From positions 2,480,001 through 2,544,000 of the forward strand of contig CAWFTN010000001.1 of the NCBI GenBank assembly GCA_963818925.1: a stretch of DNA of 64,000 nt. The letters run 5' to 3'. Under the pieces are notes generated by a model. The model had not been told where the DNA came from and did no database searches. It saw only the letters and a program-made list of their open reading frames with translations. The stretch is from JAMXLG01 sp963818925. Its GTDB lineage: Bacteria; Vulcanimicrobiota; Vulcanimicrobiia; Vulcanimicrobiales; Vulcanimicrobiaceae. Below are positions 9,226-18,589 of this stretch, in pieces; position 1 is the first letter of the stretch, and each line of letters starts with the position of its first letter. The translations under genes and the position numbers were made by a program.

Positions 9226-10491
9226 TCAACGCTGAAATCGGACGAGATCGAATGGACTGATATCAATCGCGGGAGCGCCGTCGGTCATGAGGTCGCGGAT
9301 CACGCGCGCCGAAACGGCGGCTTGCGTGAATCCGAGATGCCCGTGTCCGAATGCGTAGTACAGGTTTTTATGCCGGAATGCGCGGCCGATCGCCGGTAAC
9401 GAGTCCGGCATCAGCGGACGCGTTCCCACCCACATCGACGTATTGACCGCGGCGAGGCCGGGTAGGTAGCGTTTTGCGAGTCCGTACAGCATCTTCGCGC
9501 GTCGAAAGTCGGGCGGCGCGTCCGGGGATGCGAACTCCATCGTACCGGCGAGCCGAATGCCGTGTGCCATCGGCGTCGCTGCCGTGTGCGATTCATAAAA
9601 GATCACGGGATGATCGAGCGACACGTTCGGCTTGCCGATCATCAAATGATAGCCGCGCGCCGCTGCGACGGGCACCCGATATCCGAGCGAGCTAAGGAGG
9701 TCTCCCGACGCGTATCCCGCCGTAACGAGGACGCGCGAAACGCGAATGTCGGTTGCCGTATGCTGCTGCGCAACGCTCACGCTCCACGTGCCGTCGGGTT
9801 GCTCCTTGAGCTTGCGGACGCTACCGGATATGACAGCACTGGAACGATGCACGCGCTCTGCGAGACGCTCTCCAAAGCGTTCGGGGTCGGTGCAATGCGC
9901 GGACTCGGGGTAGAGAATCGCGCCCGCGACTTCCGTTGCAAGCGCGGGTTCTTCGGCATGAACCTCCGCAGCATCGAGCGGCTTCGCCGCAACTCCGTGT
10001 GCGTGCAACGCGGGAAGCAATTGCGTCAGTTTATGAAGCGTACCGGAATCCGCAACGATCTTCAAACCGCCGCGCCGTACCAAAAACTCTTGCGCATTCG
10101 ATGCCGCTGCGATGGTAAATAATTCGTCGAGCGCAAGCCGGTTCAGCGAAGCAGCGCCTTCGATAGAGCGTTCCGCCATCGCCGGACGCATCGTCGTGAG
10201 AAGCCGGAATCCCCATGGAACGAGACGCGGCAGGTACGACGCACGCACGACGAGCGGCCCCGTCGGGTCGAGTAACATCCGCGGAAGATCGGCTAACAGC
10301 GACGGCTGCGCGACCGGGAAAATTTCACCCTCGTGCAGGTATCCGGCACTGCCGCCCGCCGTCCCCGCGCCGGGCTTGTTCGGCTCGATCACGAGCACGT
10401 TGAAGCCGGCTTCTTGGAGTGCGATCGCCGAAATCGTGCCAATGATTCCGCTTCCGACGATCGCAACGTCGGCATCGGTATGGGCGCCCAT
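9226..10491 (-). CDS. FAD-dependent D-amino-acid dehydrogenase-like oxidoreductase
   Basis: 421 aa. The N-terminal dinucleotide-binding motif VAIVGSGIIGTISAIAL is followed by an acidic residue at the end of the second strand (VIEPN). The C-terminal DAO-fold signature includes GTRPLMPDSLPAIGR and YYAFGHGHLGFTQA. Length and motifs match the DadA family, which oxidises D-amino acids to 2-oxo acids and passes electrons to the respiratory chain. It lies 11 bp downstream of one serine hydrolase and 19 bp upstream of another, so the three are probably cotranscribed. The exact amine substrate cannot be read from the sequence; other DAO-family activities such as glycine or sarcosine oxidation are alternatives. 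Confidence 0.85.
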   Translation of the reverse strand: MGAHTDADVAIVGSGIIGTISAIALQEAGFNVLVIEPNKPGAGTAGGSAGYLHEGEIFPVAQPSLLADLPRMLLDPTGPLVVRASYLPRLVPWGFRLLTTMRPAMAERSIEGAASLNRLALDELFTIAAASNAQEFLVRRGGLKIVADSGTLHKLTQLLPALHAHGVAAKPLDAAEVHAEEPALATEVAGAILYPESAHCTDPERFGERLAERVHRSSAVISGSVRKLKEQPDGTWSVSVAQQHTATDIRVSRVLVTAGYASGDLLSSLGYRVPVAAARGYHLMIGKPNVSLDHPVIFYESHTAATPMAHGIRLAGTMEFASPDAPPDFRRAKMLYGLAKRYLPGLAAVNTSMWVGTRPLMPDSLPAIGRAFRHKNLYYAFGHGHLGFTQAAVSARVIRDLMTDGAPAIDISPFDLVRFQR

Positions 10492-10502
10492 GCATGGATC
10501 CC

Positions 10503-12455
10503 CTAAAACTTCGTAACGAAGTTCGCCAAGCCGAACGCGATGAACAACCAGATGCCGTAGAGTGCCGCAAGCCCCACGACTGCCTCACCAACTCGCACGA
10601 GCCACCCGCCGGGGCCGCGCACGATCCGCAGCGCGCTTTCAATGACGATCGCAATGCCGCCGATGATGGCAATGAGTCCGATGACGTAGAGAACGATCAT
10701 CGTACCGGTGAAACTCGGCTCCAGAATCGCGCTCTCGCTTGAAAGCGCCGCCATCCATGCAAGAATCGAGGCGATGAACGCGATCGCACCGATGCGCGCA
10801 GCGAGGTGAAGCCATCGTTCGTTGCGGGGCACGTTGAGCTTGAGTTGCAAACGGCGGCGGAAGATCCACGCACCGAAGCGCACGCCGAGCGAAATCAACA
10901 GGATGATGAGGAAGCACGGAATGAGGATCTTCAGGGAACCCATCGTTCCAAGACCGTCGACACGCTGGAATATGAAGACCGGAATGAAATCATCCGTCGT
11001 CCACGACACGATCTTTCCGTTCGCATCCGCCGTAAACTTCAAATGCGCCTGACCGTTGACTTGCTGATAGTAGAGCGGCCCGACCTCGCGCCACCGCTCC
11101 GGATCTTCGCCCGGCGTTTGCAGCATCGCAACTTCGATCGTGCCGTCCGGTCGCGCGCTCACCTGCGTTTGTGAAAGCGCGTAGACAAGACGCAATGCAT
11201 GTTCCGTACGGCGGCTCGATTCATACCAGCCGGAAACGCGCGCCGCATCGGGCTTCGGATCGGAGACCGTCGGCGGCTGCGCCGCCACGTACGGATAGTA
11301 GCGATCCAGAAAATTGCGGAAAATCTGCGTGCGCACGCCTTCCGCCGCGCCCGCCTTTCCGGCGCTATTGAACGACATGAAGAACCCGACGTGCTGCACG
11401 GGCATCAAGTGCAAATCGGTATGGAAGACGTTGGTATCGCCGGCGTGGCCGACGATTTCGACGCCGTTGCGGTTCTCTTGATAGAAACCCAGATCGAAGC
11501 CGCTCATGCCGGGCGCGGGAGCGAGTTGCAGCGTCCACATTTCGCGGATCGTCGCAGGATCGAGAATGGTGCCGCCGTTGTAGCGTCCGCCTTGCAGATA
11601 CGCCAGCATGAAGTGCGACATGTCGATTCCCGACGACGTACCGGCACCTGCCGGCGCGGGCACAACGAATTCGAACGGATGCGGTTTGTCGATCTGCCCG
11701 GCGTTGACGTAGCCCTTGGCCATCATCGGCGCCAAGTTCGCCGGAAGCGGCTGGTCGAACGTCGAGTGGTTCATTCCGAGCGGTCCGAAGATGTGCTTTT
11801 GAATGTACTCGTTGTACGGTTCGCCCGAGACGCGCTGCACGATATATCCCGCAAGCGCGGCGCCGTAATTCGAATACGCGATTATTTGACCCGGCGGATA
11901 AATCCGATCGGGAATGTGGCTCTTCAGATAAGCGCCGAGCGGCATCATCTGGCTCTGCTTGTCGACGATCAGGTCTTGGATGACTTCTTCAAAGCCGGCG
12001 CTGTGGGTCATCAAGTTACGCAGCGTGATCGGCTTTCCAAACTTGTCCGGAATCTTGAAATCGAGGTACCGATTGACGTCGGTATCAAGATTGAGCTTGC
12101 CTGCCTGCACTTGCTGCATGACGGCCGTCCATGTGAACAACTTCGACGTCGAACCCGGGCGGAATAACGTATTTGCGGGATCGACCGGCGTATGTTTCTG
12201 GAGATCCGAAAAACCGTAGCCTTTTGCGAAGATGACCTTTCCGTCTTTAACAACCATTACGACGGCGCCCGCGATATCTGCGCGCCGTATCGCGTACGGA
12301 ACGAGTCCATCGAGGAACGGCGTGAGGTCTTGTGTCGTTAGCGCCGGTGCGGGTTTTGCGGAACCGGCGGCTGCATAAGCCGGAACGGCCTGCGAGTTCA
12401 ATACGAGCACGCTCAACGCAAGCAGTGCGCAAACACAGCGAAGCATCCGTTTCAT
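10503..12455 (-). CDS. Serine hydrolase (beta-lactamase fold) with C-terminal four-helix membrane anchor
   Basis: 650 aa. A signal peptide (MKRMLRCVCALLALSVLVL, then AYAA) is followed by a class C beta-lactamase-like domain with STSK (SxxK), YSN and HAGD motifs between about residues 50 and 390. A linker domain follows, then four hydrophobic segments in the last 150 residues (starting near ILIPCFLIILLISLGV and ending in LAALYGIWLFIAFGLANF). The catalytic domain should face outside the membrane. It is the first gene of the three-gene operon with the DadA-like enzyme. The ATG at 12455 has no close Shine-Dalgarno; a strong GGAGG lies farther upstream, before an out-of-frame ATG at about 12475. 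Confidence 0.85.
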   Translation of the reverse strand: MKRMLRCVCALLALSVLVLNSQAVPAYAAAGSAKPAPALTTQDLTPFLDGLVPYAIRRADIAGAVVMVVKDGKVIFAKGYGFSDLQKHTPVDPANTLFRPGSTSKLFTWTAVMQQVQAGKLNLDTDVNRYLDFKIPDKFGKPITLRNLMTHSAGFEEVIQDLIVDKQSQMMPLGAYLKSHIPDRIYPPGQIIAYSNYGAALAGYIVQRVSGEPYNEYIQKHIFGPLGMNHSTFDQPLPANLAPMMAKGYVNAGQIDKPHPFEFVVPAPAGAGTSSGIDMSHFMLAYLQGGRYNGGTILDPATIREMWTLQLAPAPGMSGFDLGFYQENRNGVEIVGHAGDTNVFHTDLHLMPVQHVGFFMSFNSAGKAGAAEGVRTQIFRNFLDRYYPYVAAQPPTVSDPKPDAARVSGWYESSRRTEHALRLVYALSQTQVSARPDGTIEVAMLQTPGEDPERWREVGPLYYQQVNGQAHLKFTADANGKIVSWTTDDFIPVFIFQRVDGLGTMGSLKILIPCFLIILLISLGVRFGAWIFRRRLQLKLNVPRNERWLHLAARIGAIAFIASILAWMAALSSESAILEPSFTGTMIVLYVIGLIAIIGGIAIVIESALRIVRGPGGWLVRVGEAVVGLAALYGIWLFIAFGLANFVTKF

Positions 12456-12564
12456 GCTGATTTATTAAGCGTCCCATGGTCGCCACCTCCAAAAAACTGA
12501 CACTTACGCCAAAATTTTGTTTTCTAGGGCAGGGCAGCGTGGCACGCGGCCGTAAACCGCGCAC

Positions 12565-14172
12565 ATGCAACGATGTCTTCGAATTGTGGCCGCGATCGTC
12601 GCACTCTGCGCGTCTGCTGCGTGCACGCACGTTTCGCGTGGTCCACAAAGCGGCTCAGCAAACACCCTGACGGTCGCGATCCAAAAGGAGCCGATTGCGC
12701 TCAATCCGCTGTTGCTCGAAGGCATCAGCGCATATACGTTCAGCGAACTGCTCTACACGTATCTGACGAACTACGATTCGAGCGGACACACCGTTCCGGA
12801 TCTTGCGCGCGAAGTGCCGTCGCCGCAAAACGGCGACGTTTCACCGGACGGAAAGCGCCTCACGTTTCATCTACGCCGCACCGTGCGGTGGCAAGACGGC
12901 ACGCCGGTCACGTCGCGCGATGTCGTCTTTACCTACCACGCGGTGATGAGTCCGTCGAATAACGTACCGGAACGCATCGGCTACGATGAGATCGCCTCGA
13001 TCGCCGCGCCCGATCCGTACACGGTCGTCATTACGCTCAAGCGGCCGTACTCTCCAATCGTTGCGCTCTTCTTCGGCGGCGACAGTAACTATCCGATTCT
13101 CCCTGCGCATCTGCTGGCGTCAAAGCCAAACATCAACAACGTAACCTTCAACTCATCGCCCGTCGGTTCGGGACCGTACCGGCTCGACCGCTGGGACCGC
13201 GGCGATCGGCTGACGTTCGCCGCGAATAACACGTACTATGCCGGAAAACCGCCAATCGGCCGGCTCGTGCTTCCGATCATCGCAAACGACTCGACCATGA
13301 TCGACGAGTTGCAATCCGGCGAAATCGATGCGGCGTTCATGCTGGATGCATCGCGCATCGACCAGCTTCGCGCAATCCCGCGCCACCGAGTCGTGGTCAC
13401 GCCCGTCCCTTACTTCTACGCGCTCGGATTCAATCTCACTGACCCGATCCTGCGCGATCTCAACGTAAGGAAAGCCTTTGCTCTGGCGATCGATCGCCGC
13501 AGCCTCACGGAGAAGATTACGCATGGCGTGTACGATCCGGACACGGCGATGCGCGGGCTCTTTACGTGGGCATTCGATCCGAGCGTGAAGCTGCCGCCGT
13601 TCGATCCGGCGCAAGCAGCGGCGTTGTTAACGAAGGACGGTTGGATTCCGGGCCCCGGCGGAATTCGCATGAAGCAAGGACGGCCGCTGCACCTCGAACT
13701 TTCGTTTGCGGTCGGTGAGGGCATCACCACACGCTTTGCAACCGCGGTCGCCGCGGCGGAGCACGCAATCGGCATCGACGTTTCCATGCATCAGTACGAC
13801 CGCACGCAGTTTCTCTCGATCCAGGGACCAATGATCCAAGGACGCTATCAAGTCACGCTCTACGACTATCAGGCGACCTACGATCCCGATGTTTCATGGC
13901 TGCTCGCGTGCAATCAGCGCGGACCGAACGGCTTCAACGATACCCGCTTCTGCAACGCGCAAGTCGATGATCTGCTCGCCCGCGGAGCGTCATCGTACGA
14001 TCGCTCGACGCGCGCAGCCGCATACCGCCAGATCCAGCACATTCTCGCCGATCAATTGCCGTACGCGTTCCTCTGTCAAATCAGCGAAGTCGACGTGATT
14101 CCGGAGAATCTGCGCGGCTTTGCGCCGCCGCTACTCTCGCCATTCAATTCGGTGGCGACATGGCGCCTCTAA
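12565..14172 (+). CDS. Peptide/oligopeptide ABC transporter substrate-binding lipoprotein (SBP family 5)
   Basis: 535 aa. The N-terminus is a lipoprotein signal ending in ASAAC with Cys20 as lipidation site. Family 5 hallmarks follow: LTVAIQKEPIALNPLL, the LTFHLRRTVRWQDGTPVTSRDV block and a C-terminal NSVATWRL-type end. Relatives bind peptides, nickel or opines and deliver them to a Dpp/Opp-type permease; no permease or ATPase genes adjoin, so this is an orphan binding protein. It is divergent (109-bp gap) from the serine hydrolase/D-amino-acid dehydrogenase operon. A role in D-peptide capture would fit but is inference. Confidence 0.87.
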   Translation: MQRCLRIVAAIVALCASAACTHVSRGPQSGSANTLTVAIQKEPIALNPLLLEGISAYTFSELLYTYLTNYDSSGHTVPDLAREVPSPQNGDVSPDGKRLTFHLRRTVRWQDGTPVTSRDVVFTYHAVMSPSNNVPERIGYDEIASIAAPDPYTVVITLKRPYSPIVALFFGGDSNYPILPAHLLASKPNINNVTFNSSPVGSGPYRLDRWDRGDRLTFAANNTYYAGKPPIGRLVLPIIANDSTMIDELQSGEIDAAFMLDASRIDQLRAIPRHRVVVTPVPYFYALGFNLTDPILRDLNVRKAFALAIDRRSLTEKITHGVYDPDTAMRGLFTWAFDPSVKLPPFDPAQAAALLTKDGWIPGPGGIRMKQGRPLHLELSFAVGEGITTRFATAVAAAEHAIGIDVSMHQYDRTQFLSIQGPMIQGRYQVTLYDYQATYDPDVSWLLACNQRGPNGFNDTRFCNAQVDDLLARGASSYDRSTRAAAYRQIQHILADQLPYAFLCQISEVDVIPENLRGFAPPLLSPFNSVATWRL

Positions 14173-14184
14173 CCGCTCTGTCGG

Positions 14185-15255
14185 TTAGAGTTTCGCCAGA
14201 ACTTTCTCGGTGAACGCTTCGGTGCCCAGTGGGGACGCCGTGCCGGCAATCTCCGCTGTCCGCGCTCCGCTTGCATACGCTGCTTCGACGGCGCGTTCGA
14301 TGCGTGACGCGTTGGCGTCGTCGTCGAAGCTGTAGCGAAGCAACATCGCGGCGGACAGAATCGCAGCAGTCGGATTCGCGATGCCTTTACCCGCGATATC
14401 GGGAGCGGTGCCCGCGATCGGTTCGTAGAGACCGAATTGCCGCCCCGGCGTGCCACGCGTTCCTAGGCTCGCGCTCGGCAACGTCCCGATCGAGCCGGTA
14501 AGGATCGCAGCCTCGTCCGAAAGAATGTCGCCGAACATATTCTCGGTCACGATTACATCGAAATCGCGCGGACGGCGCACGAGCTGCATCGCCGCATTGT
14601 CGACGAGCAGATGATCGAGTTGCACGTCGGAATACTCACCGGCGACCTTCGTCACGACGCGCCGCCACAGGCGGGACGTCTCCAAAATGTTTTGCTTGTC
14701 GACCGACGTGACGCGTTTACGGCGGCCGCGAGCGAGCTCGAATGCGGTACGCGCGATGCGTTCGATCTCCGGCGCGCGGTAGATCATCGTGTCGACCGCC
14801 ATCTCGACGCCGTCTTCGACACGCTGCTCTTTCGGTTTACCAAAGTAAATGCCGCCGGTGAGCTCACGTACGACGATGAGATCGAGTCCGCGAACGAGCT
14901 CCGGCTTCAGCGACGACGCATCTTCGAGTCCCGGAAAGACGCGCACGGGGCGAATGTTCGCGTATAACTCGTAATCCCGGCGCAGAATGAACAGCGCGTA
15001 CTCCGGCCGCTCCGGAAGCGGCTTTCCGTCGTACTGCGGCAAGCCGACGCTGCCGAAGAGAATCGCCACGCTCGAATCAACGAGCGCGCGTGCCTCGTCG
15101 GGTAACGGCGGAAGTCCGAGCTCGAGCGCGGCCCCGCCGACGATGCTTTCCTCGCATCGTACATCGGGACGCACGCGCTGCAAGACGCGGACCGCGGCGC
15201 GCGTGACTTCAGGCCCGACGCCATCGCCGGGTAGAATAGCGATCGTTTGCGACAC
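14185..15255 (-). CDS. leuB: 3-isopropylmalate dehydrogenase
   Basis: 356 aa, the usual length. Begins with IAILPGDGVGPEV and carries the substrate and metal-binding blocks RELTGGIYFG, DVQLDHLLVDNAAMQLV and VTENMFGDILSDEAA, plus GTAPDIAGKGIANPTA near the C-terminus. It oxidises and decarboxylates 3-isopropylmalate with NAD+ in leucine biosynthesis. The start is GTG at 15255, 4 nt after the divIVA stop, so it is the last gene of the lgt-yggS-sepF-divIVA-leuB run. No other leu genes are in the window. Confidence 0.96.
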   Translation of the reverse strand: MSQTIAILPGDGVGPEVTRAAVRVLQRVRPDVRCEESIVGGAALELGLPPLPDEARALVDSSVAILFGSVGLPQYDGKPLPERPEYALFILRRDYELYANIRPVRVFPGLEDASSLKPELVRGLDLIVVRELTGGIYFGKPKEQRVEDGVEMAVDTMIYRAPEIERIARTAFELARGRRKRVTSVDKQNILETSRLWRRVVTKVAGEYSDVQLDHLLVDNAAMQLVRRPRDFDVIVTENMFGDILSDEAAILTGSIGTLPSASLGTRGTPGRQFGLYEPIAGTAPDIAGKGIANPTAAILSAAMLLRYSFDDDANASRIERAVEAAYASGARTAEIAGTASPLGTEAFTEKVLAKL

Positions 15256-15259
15256 GCGG

Positions 15260-15814
15260 TTACGTAACCGTGATGCGTGTCGTGTCGGGAGTCGGTTGAA
15301 TCGGCTCCGGCTTGTGCTGCAATGCAGGCGCCGGGCTTGGCTCCTGCTGTTGCTGGGGCGGCGACGGCGGATGGGAATTTTCGAGGAGTGCGAGATGCGT
15401 CATCAACACGCTGCGCAACTCACTCTTGGCCTTCTCTGCGGCTTCGATCGCGCGCTGATGCTCGCGACGCACGTCAAGAATCGCATCATTGTACGAGGCG
15501 ATCTCTCGCTCGGAGTTCAGGCGCGCCTGTTCCTTGATCAGATCCGCTTCCTTGTGCGCCGAAGCTTTCACTTCGTCGGCGGTGCGTTGGGCGAGCAGCA
15601 ACGTGTTTTGAAGCGATTCTTCCATCGCTTTGAAATGACTGATTCGCTCGCGAAGATCGGCGATCTCCGCTTCCAACGCGGCGGCGTGCGTCGCGTCGTC
15701 TTCGAGCGTCTCGATGATTTCGTCGAGGAACTGATCGACTTCGGTACGATCGTAGCCCTGCAACGCTTTCTTGAACGTCTTATGCTGAATATCAATCGGT
15801 GTGATTTTTTGCAC
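15260..15814 (-). CDS. divIVA: DivIVA-domain cell division/polarity protein
   Basis: 184 aa. The N-terminal DivIVA signature ITPIDIQHKTFKKALQGYDR-type block is followed by a long heptad-rich coiled coil (about 30-150) and a Pro/Gln-rich tail (SPPQQQQEPSPAPA). DivIVA proteins bind negatively curved membrane at poles and septa and recruit division or growth factors. It starts 18 bp after sepF, the classical ylm-type arrangement. Confidence 0.92.
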   Translation of the reverse strand: MQKITPIDIQHKTFKKALQGYDRTEVDQFLDEIIETLEDDATHAAALEAEIADLRERISHFKAMEESLQNTLLLAQRTADEVKASAHKEADLIKEQARLNSEREIASYNDAILDVRREHQRAIEAAEKAKSELRSVLMTHLALLENSHPPSPPQQQQEPSPAPALQHKPEPIQPTPDTTRITVT

Positions 15815-15832
15815 GTAGACCTCTACCCGGTA

Positions 15833-16249
15833 TTAGCCGCGGTTTGCCATGAAATCGAGCGTGCCGTCCGCCGCCATCGTGTCACGCAGCCCTGCTGCGT
15901 TCACGACCACACCCGCGGGAACGACGAGATAGATTGCTTCGGCAAGTTTCTGAATCTTGCCATCGATTGTATACGCGACGCCGGAAGTAAAGTCGACGAC
16001 GCGCTGCAGCAAGGTTCGATCGGCGTTTTGCAGATTGATAATGACGACCTGGCGATTGCGCAGCGCGTCGGCGATTTCGACGACGTCTTGAAAGTTGCGC
16101 GGCGAATAGACACTGACTTCCGTGCCGGCACGGCGTCCGGCGTTGCTCAGGGGAACGACGCGACTCGCCGCGACCGGTTCGTCGTCGTAGAGTTCGTCTT
16201 CCTCATCGCGGATCGAGAAGAACGATCCGATCTTGTTAAACATACTCAT
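15833..16249 (-). CDS. sepF: Cell division protein SepF
   Basis: 138 aa. Begins MSMFNKIGSFFSI, the N-terminal membrane-targeting helix, then an acidic linker and the SepF core with VYSPRNFQDVVEIADALRN, VVIINLQNAD and RVVDFTSGVAYTIDG. SepF tethers FtsZ filaments to the membrane and bundles them at the division site. It lies between yggS and divIVA. Confidence 0.95.
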   Translation of the reverse strand: MSMFNKIGSFFSIRDEEDELYDDEPVAASRVVPLSNAGRRAGTEVSVYSPRNFQDVVEIADALRNRQVVIINLQNADRTLLQRVVDFTSGVAYTIDGKIQKLAEAIYLVVPAGVVVNAAGLRDTMAADGTLDFMANRG

Positions 16250-16272
16250 TGGGGGCTGGCACCCTCCCTACC

Positions 16273-16965
16273 TTACGTGTCGTAACGGCGTTCACCGAAG
16301 AGCGCCGTACCGATGCGCACCATCGTGGAGCCGGCCCGCACTGCCTCGCGCCAGTCTCCAGACATGCCGATTGAGAGCGTTCTTCCACCTATCACGTCAA
16401 ACGTCTTTGCAGCGAGCGCAAATGCGCGAGAGATTTCGTCGCGGTCGCTCGTGACGGGACCGATGGCCATCACGCCGTCGAGCTGCAAGGCCGGTTCCGC
16501 CGCGATCGCCTCGGCGACGCGCGGCACATCCTCGGGCAGGGCGCCGAAACGCTCAGCGGGTGAGATATTGAGTTGAACGAGCACGATGAGGCGTTTGCCC
16601 AGCTTTGCCGCAGCCGAACCGAGCGCACGCGCTGCATCCACGCGATCGACGCTCTGCACGACGTCGAACAGCTCGACGATCGCTTTCGCCTTGTTCGTCT
16701 GCACGTGCCCGATGAAATGCTTTTGCAACACATCAGTGTCATCCTGAGCGCGTCGAAGGAGCGCGAACTTCGCTTTGGCTTCTTGGACGTAATTTTCGCC
16801 GATCGCATCGAGTCCGGCGCGAGCGGCTTCGACGATCGCCTCGACGGGCTGCTTTTTACTAACGCCCAGCATTTTCGCGCTTCCCGGCACGCGTCCGCAC
16901 GCGCGCAGTTCGCCGTCCAGATCACGGCGCAACGCCGCGAGGCGACCGGCAATGCTCGAAATCAT
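16273..16965 (-). CDS. yggS: PLP homeostasis protein, YggS/YlmE family
   Basis: 230 aa from the ATG at 16965, which overlaps the lgt stop as ATGA, implying translational coupling. Shows LGVSKKQPVEAI (the PLP-binding lysine region), IGENYVQEAKAK, HFIGHVQTNKAK and a C-terminal SIGMSGDWREAVRAGSTMVR block with GTALFGER. A longer open frame upstream lies inside lgt and is not part of the protein. The family binds pyridoxal phosphate in a TIM-barrel and maintains B6 and amino-acid pools without known catalysis; it commonly precedes sepF. Confidence 0.94.
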   Translation of the reverse strand: MISSIAGRLAALRRDLDGELRACGRVPGSAKMLGVSKKQPVEAIVEAARAGLDAIGENYVQEAKAKFALLRRAQDDTDVLQKHFIGHVQTNKAKAIVELFDVVQSVDRVDAARALGSAAAKLGKRLIVLVQLNISPAERFGALPEDVPRVAEAIAAEPALQLDGVMAIGPVTSDRDEISRAFALAAKTFDVIGGRTLSIGMSGDWREAVRAGSTMVRIGTALFGERRYDT

Positions 16966-17816
16966 GCTGCGGTGGCGGTCGTTTCCGTGGCGTCGGTGCG
17001 CTGGCCGCGGCGCGTGCAGTAGATGATCCCGATGATTCCGATTGGAATCATCGGCAGCGCATAGAGCTGTCCGCCGGTAATACCGTGCCACGTGAAATCG
17101 GCGTGACGCCAGATCTCCGCAATGCTGCGCGTGATCCCGTACATCGTAAACCAGCTCCACCCCACGACCCCGTCGGACGGCCGGCGACGATAGATCAACA
17201 AGAGGATCGGCAGCGTGACGATGTCGAGGACCGCTTCGTACAACTGCGCCGGATGGCGGTACGCGGTTCCCCATACGTCCGCGTCGCCCGGGCGGTTGGG
17301 CACCATGCACCACGGACGATCGGGATTGCAAACATCGCCCCATAGCTCGTCGTTGATAAAATTGACGATGCGGGTAAGCGTGATGCCGACCGGCAAGAGC
17401 ACGACGACTTCATCGGCGAGCACCATGTACTTCAGACCGGGGTGCTTGCGGACGAAGAGCCAGATCGCAATAATGACGCCGACGAGGCCGCCGTGAAACG
17501 CCATACCGCCGTTCCAGACCGCGATAAAATTGATCGGATTGCTCGTGTACGTCGAAAGGTCGTGCTTGGAGATGATGTCGTTGATGACGAAGAACGTACG
17601 GCCGCCGATGAGCACGCCGACGAGCGCATAGAAAAGGAAATCCTGGATCTGCTCCTTGGTCAGTCCGAGCCGGCGGCGCCCCTCGGGCCGGCTCATCCAC
17701 AAATAGACGGCGACAAATCCAAGGAGATAGGCAATGCCGTACCAATGGACGCCCCAGCGGCCGATGTGGATGGCCACAGGGTCGACATTTGTCGGATAGT
17801 TAAACCAATGCTGCAT
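16962..17816 (-). CDS. lgt: Phosphatidylglycerol-prolipoprotein diacylglyceryl transferase
   Basis: 284 aa with seven predicted membrane spans. Shows WYGIAYLLGF, the essential H-G-G block in GGMAFHGGLVG, RIVNFINDELWG and YRHPAQLYEA, matching the Lgt signature. It transfers diacylglycerol to the lipobox cysteine of prolipoproteins, such as the binding protein encoded at 12565. First gene of the minus-strand operon; 38 bp separate it from divergent ccdA. LspA, the next enzyme of the pathway, is encoded at 18567. Confidence 0.96.
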   Translation of the reverse strand: MQHWFNYPTNVDPVAIHIGRWGVHWYGIAYLLGFVAVYLWMSRPEGRRRLGLTKEQIQDFLFYALVGVLIGGRTFFVINDIISKHDLSTYTSNPINFIAVWNGGMAFHGGLVGVIIAIWLFVRKHPGLKYMVLADEVVVLLPVGITLTRIVNFINDELWGDVCNPDRPWCMVPNRPGDADVWGTAYRHPAQLYEAVLDIVTLPILLLIYRRRPSDGVVGWSWFTMYGITRSIAEIWRHADFTWHGITGGQLYALPMIPIGIIGIIYCTRRGQRTDATETTATAA

Positions 17817-17854
17817 CGAGAATTTCTTTAACGATTGAGAAGTAAACTGACGCG

Positions 17855-18589
17855 ATGAACACGACCACGCACGTTACCGCGGGCATTGCATTTCTAGCGG
17901 GCCTCGTTTCCTTCGTCTCTCCATGCGTCCTTCCGATGGTTCCGGCGTATTTGTCGCTGCTCACGGGATCGAGCCTCGAGGAGTTGCAAGCGCAAGAGAC
18001 GCGCGCGCACATGCGGCGGGTCGCCGTGGCGCACGCGATCGCGTTCATCATCGGCTTTACGATCGTCTTCGTCGCCCTTGGACTCACCGCGAGCGCAATC
18101 GGCGGCATCCTCAATGCCAACCGCGTGCTCATCGCGCAGATCGGCGGCTGCATCGTCATCATCCTCGGCCTGCAAATGATGGGTATGCTGCGGATCCCGT
18201 TCCTCATGATGGACACTCGCATACACCTGCAGCGCGAGAAGCGTACCCCCTGGACCTCGGCGCTCGTCGGAATCGCCTTTGCAGCCGGGTGGTCGCCCTG
18301 TATCGGACCGATCTTGGCGGGAATTCTCGCGATTGCGTCGCAGCAGCACAACGCCGAGGCGGCGTTTTTGCTCCTCGTCTATTCCCTCGGGTTGGCCGTG
18401 CCGTTCTTCCTGACCGCTGTCGCGATCGGGGCGGTGCTGCCGGTCCTCAACCGCATCAAGCGCTTCTTGCCTGCGATCGAATTCGCGGCCGGTCTCTTCT
18501 TGGTGGCGGTGGGGCTCGTACTCGTCAACAACGCGTTTCTCACCGTCGCAGGATGGTTCTATCAATTTGTCCCGACTCCGAACCTTTAA
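17855..18589 (+). CDS. ccdA: CcdA-type cytochrome c biogenesis thiol transporter
   Basis: 244 aa, six membrane helices. The paired redox cysteines sit in SFVSPCVLPMVPAYLS (about residue 29) and AAGWSPCIGPILAGIL (about residue 149), the duplicated CcdA/DsbD-beta pattern. It moves reducing equivalents from cytoplasmic thioredoxin across the membrane for cytochrome c maturation or other extracytoplasmic thiol proteins. First gene of a plus-strand run with overlapping lspA, rluD and tgt. Confidence 0.93.
   Translation: MNTTTHVTAGIAFLAGLVSFVSPCVLPMVPAYLSLLTGSSLEELQAQETRAHMRRVAVAHAIAFIIGFTIVFVALGLTASAIGGILNANRVLIAQIGGCIVIILGLQMMGMLRIPFLMMDTRIHLQREKRTPWTSALVGIAFAAGWSPCIGPILAGILAIASQQHNAEAAFLLLVYSLGLAVPFFLTAVAIGAVLPVLNRIKRFLPAIEFAAGLFLVAVGLVLVNNAFLTVAGWFYQFVPTPNL

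Noticed and set aside
16966..17343. N-terminal extension of YggS
   Set aside because: The sequence is the shadow of lgt; family homology begins at the ATG at 16965.
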